The position numbers were made by a program, and so were the translations under genes. DNA of 64,000 nucleotides from Cupriavidus pampae. Lineage in GTDB: Bacteria; Pseudomonadota; Gammaproteobacteria; Burkholderiales; Burkholderiaceae. This document shows positions 56,722-64,000 of this stretch, one piece after another. Each line of letters opens with the position of its first letter. The stretch's first letter is position 1. A model generated the notes under the pieces. It saw only the letters and a list, made by a program, of their open reading frames with translations. It had not been told where the DNA came from and ran no database searches. The stretch spans positions 248,001 through 312,000 of the forward strand of contig NZ_CAJZAG010000006.1 of NCBI RefSeq assembly GCF_914271485.1. The letters are read 5' to 3'.

Positions 56722-57072
56722 ATGGCTCTTATCGATATCCGCAATTTGCAGCAGGCCGCAGCCGGCTTTGCCGAAGCGCGTGGCTGGCGCAAATATCACA
56801 GCCCCAAGAACCTCGCCATGGCGCTAAGCGTCGAAGTGGCCGAGCTCGTCGAGATTTTTCAGTGGCAGACCGAGGACGAATCGCGCGGCGTCATGAACAC
56901 CGACGAACGCGCGCACGTGGAGCAGGAGCTGGCCGATATCACGATCTATCTGACGCAACTGGTGACGACGCTCGGCGTCGATCTCGATGCCGCGGTGAAA
57001 GCCAAGATGGAAATGAACGCGGTGAAGTATCCGGCGGACGCCCCGCCAAGTGCTGAACGCATGGGGCGTTAA
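56722..57072 (+). CDS. MazG-like nucleotide pyrophosphohydrolase (iMazG/DCTPP1 type)
   Basis: A 116-residue all-alpha NTP pyrophosphatase. The order WRKYHSPKNLAMALSVEVAEL, then EIFQW, then EELADI-type helix EQELADITIYLTQL, gives the metal-binding ExxE and ExxD motifs of the family. It resembles the single-domain dCTPase/house-cleaning enzymes rather than the two-domain MazG. It hydrolyses noncanonical dNTPs. Start set at 56722, where the homology begins; the longer upstream frame has no support. Its stop codon lies in the left arm of an inverted repeat that precedes the fic gene. Confidence 0.85.
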   Translation: MALIDIRNLQQAAAGFAEARGWRKYHSPKNLAMALSVEVAELVEIFQWQTEDESRGVMNTDERAHVEQELADITIYLTQLVTTLGVDLDAAVKAKMEMNAVKYPADAPPSAERMGR

Positions 57073-57114
57073 TCTCCGCAGAAAATGCGGAGATTAGGTT
57101 GTGAATTCTCCGCA
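57071..57114 (+). promoter_or_regulatory. Inverted repeat plus third half-site before fic
   Basis: AATCTCCGCA (57071-57080) and TGCGGAGATT (57086-57095) are perfect 10-base arms around GAAAA; a third TCTCCGCA follows at 57107-57114, 19 bases before the fic ATG. With no T-run it is unlikely to be a simple terminator for the MazG-like gene. The repeated half-site suggests an operator, possibly read by the C-terminal winged helix of the Fic protein itself. Confidence 0.6.
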
Positions 57115-57133
57115 CGCACGACATAATGGCCGC

Positions 57134-58249
57134 ATGACATCCGGGGATTGGCGATATATCTGGCAGGCGCCCGACTGGCCGCGCATGCAGTACAACACCG
57201 TGACGCTGCAGCAGCCGCTCGCGGAGGCCGCCTATACGCAGGGCATTTTGCTCGGGCGGCTTGCCGACATCGGTATGTCCTTGCGCGATGAAGCTAGTCT
57301 GGCGGTGCTGACCAGCGACGTGCTCAAGACCAGCGAGATCGAAGGAGAGCATCTGAACCCGGAATCGGTACGGTCGTCGATTGCTCGCCGCCTCGGCATC
57401 GATATCGGGGCGCTGGCGCCGGTGGACCGGCATGTCGAGGGCGTCGTCGAAATGGTGCTCGACGCCACAGGTCGCGCCGCTGCGCCATTGACCGATGAGC
57501 GGCTGTTCGGATGGCATGCGGCGCTGTTCCCGACCGGCTACAGTGGCCTGTCGAAGATCCGGATCGGCGGCTGGCGCGACGACGCACGGGGCGCGATGCA
57601 GGTCGTATCTGGTCCTGCTCACCGGCAGCGCGTGCATTTTGAAGCCCCGCCGGCAACGCGCCTCGACGGCGAGATGGCGCGCTTCATCGAATGGGTCAAC
57701 GCCGAGACCGGCGATCCGCCGCTTATCAAGGCGGGCCTGGCGCATCTCTGGTTCGTGACGCTGCATCCGTTCGATGACGGCAACGGTCGCATCGCGCGCG
57801 CGCTCGGCGATCTATTGCTCGCGCGTGCGGATCGCAGCCCGCAGCGGTTCTACAGTCTCTCTGCACAGATCCAACGCGAGCGCAGCGACTATTACGACAT
57901 TCTCGAGTCCACGCAAAAGGGTTCGCTCGACGTGACGGCGTGGCTAGAGTGGTTCCTCGCCGCGCTCGTGCACGCCATCGCCAACGCCAATGCGTCGCTC
58001 GATGCCGTGCTGGCCAAGGCGCGCTTCTGGCAACGTTGGGGCAACGCCGCGTTTAACGCGCGGCAGGTGAAGGTGCTCAATCGCCTCCTCGATGGGTTCG
58101 ACGGCAAGCTCACGAGCACGAAATGGGCGCGGATCGGCAAGTGCTCCGCCGACACTGCTTTGCGCGATATCGTCGAACTCGTGGACCGCGGTGTGTTGCG
58201 CCGCTCCGAGGCGGGCGGGCGCAGTACTTCGTACGAGCTGGCTCACTGA
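57134..58249 (+). CDS. Fic-family AMPylase with N-terminal DUF4172 and C-terminal winged helix
   Basis: A 371-residue protein. The start WRYIWQAPDWPRM is the DUF4172 (PF13776) motif. The self-inhibitory helix motif (S/T)xxxE(G/N) is T66-SEI-E70-G71, which places it in class II with N-terminal inhibition. The Fic active site HPFDDGNGR begins at His211 and is intact, so it should transfer AMP from ATP to a hydroxyl of a protein. The C-terminal segment (about residues 300-371) has a helix-turn-helix pattern (TSTKWARIGKCSADTALRDIVELVDRGVL). The target is unknown; related proteins are stress-linked. Repeated half-sites upstream suggest self-regulation. Confidence 0.92.
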   Translation: MTSGDWRYIWQAPDWPRMQYNTVTLQQPLAEAAYTQGILLGRLADIGMSLRDEASLAVLTSDVLKTSEIEGEHLNPESVRSSIARRLGIDIGALAPVDRHVEGVVEMVLDATGRAAAPLTDERLFGWHAALFPTGYSGLSKIRIGGWRDDARGAMQVVSGPAHRQRVHFEAPPATRLDGEMARFIEWVNAETGDPPLIKAGLAHLWFVTLHPFDDGNGRIARALGDLLLARADRSPQRFYSLSAQIQRERSDYYDILESTQKGSLDVTAWLEWFLAALVHAIANANASLDAVLAKARFWQRWGNAAFNARQVKVLNRLLDGFDGKLTSTKWARIGKCSADTALRDIVELVDRGVLRRSEAGGRSTSYELAH

Positions 58250-58313
58250 ATCCGCCGCCGGCTGCCGGGGTTTCGACTAGACTCGCGTCATCGGTGTTCT
58301 CCGGAGCCACTAC

Positions 58314-59174
58314 ATGGCCACGCGCGACAAGCAGGGGACGTATCCATCGAATGTGCATGTCGGCATCGGCGGCTGGACGTTCGAGCCGTGGCGCGACAAT
58401 TTCTATCCGGCGGGGCTCGCGCATGCGCGGGAGTTGCAGTATGCGAGCCGGCATCTGACCGCAATCGAGATCAACAGTACGTATCACGGCACGCAGAAGC
58501 GCACGTCGTTCGTGAAGTGGCGCGACGAGGCGCCCGATGATTTCGTATTCGCGGTGAAGGCGAATCGCTTTGCCACCAATCGGCGCGTGCTGGCCGAGGC
58601 GGGCGATTCGATCGCGCGCTTTATCGATAGCGGTATCGCGGAACTGGGCAAAAAACTCGGGCCCGTGGTGTGGCAGTTCGCGCCGACCAAGCAGTTCGAT
58701 GCCGAGGACTTCGAGGCTTTTCTGGCGTTGCTGCCGGCTTCCGTGGAAGGCGTGAAGCTGCGGCATGTACTCGAGGTGCGGCACGATAGCTTTCTGTGCG
58801 ACGCCTACCTGAAGCTCGCGCGCAAGTACAAGGCCGCGACAGTATTCACGGACTCGCCGAAGTTTCCGTCGATGGCGGACCTGACGGCGGATTTCGTCTA
58901 TGCGCGACTGATGGACAGCAGCGCGAAGCAGGCAACCGGCTATGGGCCCAAGGCCCTCACGCAGTGGACCGAACGCGTGCGCGCGTGGAGCGATGGCAAG
59001 GCGCCCGACGACCTGCCGCGCGTGGCGGACACCGATGGCAGGCTCAAGGCGAAGGAGGTGTATGTCTTCTTCATCAATGGCGCCAAGGAGCGCGCGCCCG
59101 CAGCCGCGCAGGCGTTGCTTGGCAAGCTTGGCTGGCAGCCAACGACGGACGACACCCTGGGCGTCCCTCTATAA
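58314..59174 (+). CDS. DUF72-family protein (YecE-like)
   Basis: A 286-residue protein with the DUF72 hallmarks: VHVGIGGWTFEPWRDNFYP near the start, AIEINSTYHGTQKRTSFVKWRDEAP, FVFAVKANRFATNRR and the WQFAPTKQFD strand, consistent with a TIM-barrel fold. Its activity is not known. It ends 6 bases before dbpA on the same strand, so the two may be co-transcribed. Confidence 0.9.
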   Translation: MATRDKQGTYPSNVHVGIGGWTFEPWRDNFYPAGLAHARELQYASRHLTAIEINSTYHGTQKRTSFVKWRDEAPDDFVFAVKANRFATNRRVLAEAGDSIARFIDSGIAELGKKLGPVVWQFAPTKQFDAEDFEAFLALLPASVEGVKLRHVLEVRHDSFLCDAYLKLARKYKAATVFTDSPKFPSMADLTADFVYARLMDSSAKQATGYGPKALTQWTERVRAWSDGKAPDDLPRVADTDGRLKAKEVYVFFINGAKERAPAAAQALLGKLGWQPTTDDTLGVPL

Positions 59175-59180
59175 TCCGGC

Positions 59181-60575
<1,395 letters not shown>

Positions 60576-60740
60576 CGTCGGCGTCGCCGGGGTTGCTGCT
60601 CCCTTGCTGGCGGGGGACAAGATTCGTACAAGTCACCCTGTAAGCCCTGCCGATCCTTTGCTAATCTGAATGAACGGCCGGCGACGCATCGCGCAGCGTC
60701 GCCCGGATCCCCAGACGCAAGAGACCGACGAGGAGTGGGT

Positions 60741-61181
60741 ATGAAAACCGCACGGCAGGTTCTGGAATCGAAGCCAACGCAGGCTATCTTCAGCATTTCT
60801 CCGGTAGCGACGGTCTACGCCGCGCTACAGATGATGGCGGAGAAGGGCATCGGGGCGTTGCTCGTCATGGAGCAGAACAAGATCGTCGGCATCCTCAGCG
60901 AGCGCGACTACGCGCGCAAGGTGATCCTGATGCAACGCACCTCGCGCGAGACGCTGGTGCGGGACATCATGACCGGTTCGGTGATCTACGTGCGGGCGGA
61001 CCAGAGCACCGACGACTGCATGGCGCTGATGACGCGCCACCGCCTGCGTCACCTGCCGGTTATCGACGGTGAAGAACTGGTCGGCATGTTGTCGATCGGT
61101 GACCTGGTGAAGGACATCATCTCCGAGCAGAAATTCATCATCGAGCAGCTCGAGCACTACATTTCGGGCGGCGTGCACTAG
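60741..61181 (+). CDS. Two-CBS-domain protein
   Basis: A 146-residue protein made of two CBS domains in tandem: the first carries GIGALLVMEQNKIVGILSERDYARK, the second HRLRHLPVIDGEELVGMLSIGDLVK. The pair should bind an adenine nucleotide and act as an energy sensor. Start at 60741 (GGAG six bases upstream) rather than the GTG at 60735. It stands alone between dbpA and an exporter. Confidence 0.92.
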   Translation: MKTARQVLESKPTQAIFSISPVATVYAALQMMAEKGIGALLVMEQNKIVGILSERDYARKVILMQRTSRETLVRDIMTGSVIYVRADQSTDDCMALMTRHRLRHLPVIDGEELVGMLSIGDLVKDIISEQKFIIEQLEHYISGGVH

Positions 61182-61244
61182 GCTCAGGCCGCCCGGCAGC
61201 TGGCAGGCCGGCGGGGCGCAAAAACAGGCAACGGCAAAGTTCGG

Positions 61245-61268
61245 TAAGCGCATATAATTATGCGGTTA
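61245..61268 (+). promoter_or_regulatory. 24-base palindrome containing the exporter -10 box
   Basis: CGCATA-TAAT-TATGCG is a perfect 16-base inverted repeat, extended on both sides by TAA and TTA. The -10 hexamer TATAAT (61253-61258) lies at its centre, 30 bases before the exporter ATG. A dimeric repressor of MarR or TetR type would block transcription. No regulator gene is adjacent. Confidence 0.6.
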
Positions 61269-61287
61269 CTGAATAAGGCCGCGCCTG

Positions 61288-62889
61288 ATGTCCCCGCCTT
61301 TGTCTGCACAATCTGCATCGCCCGCCACCGAAGTGGGCATCTCATCCCCACCGCATTCCCCCTCAGTTCAGGATCCGGCACTCGACCATCGCGCGATCAT
61401 GCGTGTGATCGGCGGCATCGTGCTGTGCATTCTGCTGGCGGCGCTCGACCAGACCGTGGTGATCCCGGCCGTACCTGCGATCGCCAACGACCTGAACGGA
61501 TTTGGGCATCTGTCGTGGATCGTCACCGCGTACCTGATCGTCTCGACCGTCACCACGCCGCTCTACGGCAAGCTGTCCGACAGTTTCGGGCGACGCCGGC
61601 TGCTGATGGTGGCGATCTCGCTGTTCGTCGCGGCGTCGGTCGCGTGCGCGCTGGCGCAATCGCTGTCGCAGCTGATTCTGTTCCGGGCGCTGCAGGGCGT
61701 GGGCGGCGGCGGGCTGATGTCGCTCGCCCAGGCGGCCATCGCCGACGTGGTGGCGCCGCGCCAGCGCGGGCGTTATCAGGGCTACCTGGCCATGGTATGG
61801 GCGATGGCGTCGATCGCGGGTCCGCTCGTCGGTGGCTGGGTCTCGGACCATATGTCGTGGCGCTGGCTGTTCTGGATCAACGTGCCGCTCGGCGCGCTGG
61901 CGATGACCATGTGCTATCGCGGGCTGGCGCACCTGCGTCCGCGTGGCGGCAAGCCGAAGGTGGACTGGCTTGGCGCGCTGCTGCTGGCGGTGGCGATCGT
62001 CGCGTTCCTGCTGGCGATGAGCTGGGCTGGCGACGCCTTCGACTGGATCTCGCCCGAAATGGGCGCGCTGCTGATGGTCACCGCGATCGCGCTGGCGCTG
62101 CTCGCCTGGCAGGAACATCGCGCGCCGGACCCGATGCTCGCACCGCGGCTGTTCCACAACCGCGCGTACGTGATGGGCGTGGGCGCGTCGGCGATGTCCG
62201 CGCTCAATATCTTCCTGTGCATCTTCGCGCTGCCGCTGCTGTTCCAATTGGTACGCGGCGCCGATGCGTCGATGTCGGGCCTGCTCGTGGTGCCGTTCCT
62301 GCTGTCTACCGTGGCCGGCAACCTCGTGGTGGCCTGGCTGGCCCCGCGCGTCGGCCGCATGCGCGACATCCTGAGTGGCGGGTATGTGGCCGCGGCGATC
62401 GGCCTGATCGCACTGGCGGCGGCGACGCCGGCCGTGCCGACCGTGATGGTGCTGCTTGCCATGTCGATCGCGGGCATTGGCCTGGGGATGACGATGGTCG
62501 GCACGCTGATTGGCGTGCAGAACGCGCTCGAGCGTCGTGACATGGGGTCGGGCACGGGCGCGTTGCTGGTGATCCGCTCGCTCGGCAGCGCCATCGGCGG
62601 CGCGCTGGCCGGCACGCTGCTCGCGCTGCAATTCCGTGCGGCGATGACGAAGGCGGGCATTACCGAGTCGCTCGACCTCGGCGCGCTGCGCCATGGCAGC
62701 GAGGCGATGGCGCACCTGTCGCCGGCCGCGCATCAGGCGCTGGCGGGCGGGGTGGAGTCGGGTTTCCACCTGATTTTCGCGGCCGGCGCGGTCGCGGCGA
62801 TCGTCGCGCTCGTGATCGTGCGCCGCATGCCGGACCTGGAGCTGCGCGGCAGCGTGACCGAACACGCGAAGACCGCGATGATGGACTGA
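61288..62889 (+). CDS. MFS exporter, DHA2 (EmrB/QacA) family
   Basis: A 533-residue 14-TM drug:proton antiporter. AALDQTVVIPAVPAIANDL is motif D1 of DHA2 proteins; LYGKLSDSFGRRRLLM is motif A and ALQGVGGGGLMSLAQAAIADV motif C. The family exports lipophilic drugs and organic cations. No EmrA-type adaptor gene is near, so it may act alone like QacA. A polar N-terminal tail of about 35 residues precedes TM1. A palindrome covers its -10 box. Confidence 0.92.
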   Translation: MSPPLSAQSASPATEVGISSPPHSPSVQDPALDHRAIMRVIGGIVLCILLAALDQTVVIPAVPAIANDLNGFGHLSWIVTAYLIVSTVTTPLYGKLSDSFGRRRLLMVAISLFVAASVACALAQSLSQLILFRALQGVGGGGLMSLAQAAIADVVAPRQRGRYQGYLAMVWAMASIAGPLVGGWVSDHMSWRWLFWINVPLGALAMTMCYRGLAHLRPRGGKPKVDWLGALLLAVAIVAFLLAMSWAGDAFDWISPEMGALLMVTAIALALLAWQEHRAPDPMLAPRLFHNRAYVMGVGASAMSALNIFLCIFALPLLFQLVRGADASMSGLLVVPFLLSTVAGNLVVAWLAPRVGRMRDILSGGYVAAAIGLIALAAATPAVPTVMVLLAMSIAGIGLGMTMVGTLIGVQNALERRDMGSGTGALLVIRSLGSAIGGALAGTLLALQFRAAMTKAGITESLDLGALRHGSEAMAHLSPAAHQALAGGVESGFHLIFAAGAVAAIVALVIVRRMPDLELRGSVTEHAKTAMMD

Positions 62890-62907
62890 AACGCTCGCCA
62901 TGCACCG

Positions 62908-62928
62908 CCCGCGCACAACCGGCGCGGG
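62908..62928 (+). terminator. GC hairpin after the exporter gene
   Basis: CCCGCGC and GCGCGGG pair over 7 bases with a 7-base loop, 19 bases after the exporter stop. No T-run follows, so terminator function is uncertain. Confidence 0.4.
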
Positions 62929-62992
62929 AATAGCGCAGTAACGGCTCAGGAGCATTAAACTTGGCGGCGATCCCGAACCGGAGACACCCGTC

Positions 62993-63610
62993 ATGATCCG
63001 TCCGCTTTCCGCCACGCTGTCCACCGCTGCCGCCCTGGCGGCCGTCGCCGCCATGGCTGCCCTCCCTGCCGCGTACGCGGCCGACAAGCCTGCAACTAAC
63101 GCCGCCGCGCCTGCCGCCGCGGCCGGCGCATGCCCGGCGTCGCTGAACTTCAAGTTCCCGCGCCTGCAGGACGAGTCCCCGCAGAATCTCTGCCAATACG
63201 CGGGCAAGGTCGTGCTGGTGGTCAATACCGCCAGCTATTGCGGCTTTACGCCCCAGTATGAAGGCCTCGAGCAGCTCTACTCGAAGTATCGCGAGCGTGG
63301 CCTCGTGGTGCTTGGCTTCCCGTCCAACGACTTCTCGCAGGAGCCGGGCTCGGAGAAGGAGATTTCCGACTTCTGCTACAACACGTATGGCGTCAAGTTC
63401 CCGATGCTGGGCAAGTCGCACGTGCGCGGTGGCGACGCCAATCCGATGTACGCGTTGCTGGCCAAGGAGACCGGCACCACGCCGAAGTGGAACTTCTACA
63501 AGTATCTGATCGACCGGAACGGGCAGGTGGTCGGCAGCTATGGCAGCACCACGAAGCCTGACGACAAGCAGCTCGTCGGCAGGATCGAGCAACTTCTGGG
63601 CACGCGCTGA
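62993..63610 (+). CDS. Exported glutathione peroxidase
   Basis: A 205-residue peroxidase with a signal peptide (AALAAVAAMAALPAAYA, then an Ala-rich linker). The catalytic set is present: Cys83 in TASYCGFTPQY, Gln116 in NDFSQEPGS and Trp166-Asn in PKWNFYKYL. It uses Cys, not selenocysteine. An extra Cys in ISDFCYNTYG may resolve the sulfenic acid, making it thioredoxin-type. It would detoxify peroxides in the periplasm. Confidence 0.92.
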   Translation: MIRPLSATLSTAAALAAVAAMAALPAAYAADKPATNAAAPAAAAGACPASLNFKFPRLQDESPQNLCQYAGKVVLVVNTASYCGFTPQYEGLEQLYSKYRERGLVVLGFPSNDFSQEPGSEKEISDFCYNTYGVKFPMLGKSHVRGGDANPMYALLAKETGTTPKWNFYKYLIDRNGQVVGSYGSTTKPDDKQLVGRIEQLLGTR

Positions 63611-63675
63611 AGCCTGGCCCCGCGCCGGCCCGTCATTTCTTTGTCTGTCCCTCTGACCATCGCAAAAGGAAAACA

Positions 63676-64000
63676 ATGAAGCTCGTACGTGTTGGGAATC
63701 CCGGTGCCGAGCGCCCGGGCCTCGTCGACCGCGACGGCCGCGTCCGCGACCTGTCGGGCGTGATTGGAGACATCGGCCCGCAGGAACTCTCGCCGGCCGC
63801 CCTGAAGAAGCTGGCCGCGCTCGATCCCGCGAGCCTGCCGCTGGTGGACAGCCAGCGCCACGGTGTGCCCTGGACCGGGATCGGCAAGATCATCGCGATC
63901 GGGCTCAACTACGCGGATCACGCGGCCGAGGCGGGCATGGCGCTGCCGGCGGAGCCGATCGTGTTCCTGAAGGCGACCACCTCGCTGAATGGCCCCGACG
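63676..64000 (+). CDS. Fumarylacetoacetate hydrolase (FAH) family protein, 3' end cut by window
   Basis: An open frame from the ATG at 63676 (AAGGAAAAC upstream) to the window edge, 108 residues. The start MKLVRVGNPGAERPGLVDRDGRVRDLS and the motif IAIGLNYADHAAEAG followed by PIVFLKATTSLNGPD are the N-terminal and first active-site parts of FAH-family hydrolases (fumarylpyruvate or ureidoglycolate-type). The rest, including the metal ligands, lies beyond the window, so the substrate class cannot be refined. Confidence 0.9.
   Translation, partial: MKLVRVGNPGAERPGLVDRDGRVRDLSGVIGDIGPQELSPAALKKLAALDPASLPLVDSQRHGVPWTGIGKIIAIGLNYADHAAEAGMALPAEPIVFLKATTSLNGPD

Noticed and set aside
57071..57095. 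Intrinsic terminator of the MazG-like gene
   Set aside because: The stem is perfect but no T-run follows and the half-site is repeated again at 57107, so an operator is the better reading.
61363..63225. A 620-codon frame antisense to the exporter and peroxidase genes
   Set aside because: Low-complexity His/Arg/Gln composition typical of antisense frames in GC-rich DNA; it crosses two well-supported genes.

Overview
The window looks like the replication-origin region of the main chromosome of a GC-rich betaproteobacterium in the Cupriavidus/Ralstonia part of the Burkholderiaceae. The basis is the gene order mnmE-yidC-yidD-rnpA-rpmH | DnaA boxes | dnaA-dnaN-gyrB, the high GC, the dense antisense shadow ORFs, and genes typical of that group (DUF2957 lipoproteins, OmpW, an AcrAB-OprM type pump). 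No sequence search was possible, so the genus is an inference.

Layout. 0.0-8.8 kb: end of a two-component regulator, a periplasmic binding protein, and a TetR regulator divergent from a three-gene RND efflux operon with a clear AcrR-type operator. 8.8-13.7 kb: leftward genes for OmpW, two tandem DUF2957 lipoproteins and a DUF1571 protein. 13.8-20.5 kb: TetR regulator, then a four-gene translationally coupled operon (Baeyer-Villiger type flavin monooxygenase, SDR, alpha/beta hydrolase, ferritin-like metal-dependent hydrolase), closed by a MerR regulator. 20.8-27.0 kb: chemoreceptor, two small envelope proteins, TetR regulator, two ketopantoate-reductase paralogues. 27.1-28.0 kb: small two-gene cassette (Panacea/SocA-like protein plus a two-TM protein), a candidate toxin-antitoxin pair. 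28.0-41.0 kb: origin housekeeping block.

41.07-48.5 kb is the most interesting part: a complete sigma-54 controlled RNA repair locus placed after gyrB. It has rtcR, then rsr (Ro60 orthologue), three tandem Y-RNA genes, rtcB, an RlaP-type nucleotidyltransferase and rtcA, followed by a small HTH gene. The three RNAs share an outer stem, an internal loop and an inner 8-bp helix that covaries between copies. The middle copy contains a full circularly permuted tRNA-like fold (T arm, closed acceptor stem, D arm). The locus reads as a stress operon: RtcR senses RNA damage and switches on RNA ligase, cyclase, nucleotidyltransferase, Ro protein and its RNAs.

48.6-64 kb: lipoprotein, PepSY/PhoPQ-like signalling operon, LysR-controlled aldolase/MFS/DsbA-like operon, MazG-like hydrolase, a Fic enzyme with its own repeat operator, DUF72, DbpA helicase, CBS protein, DHA2 exporter, glutathione peroxidase, and the start of an FAH-family gene cut by the window edge.
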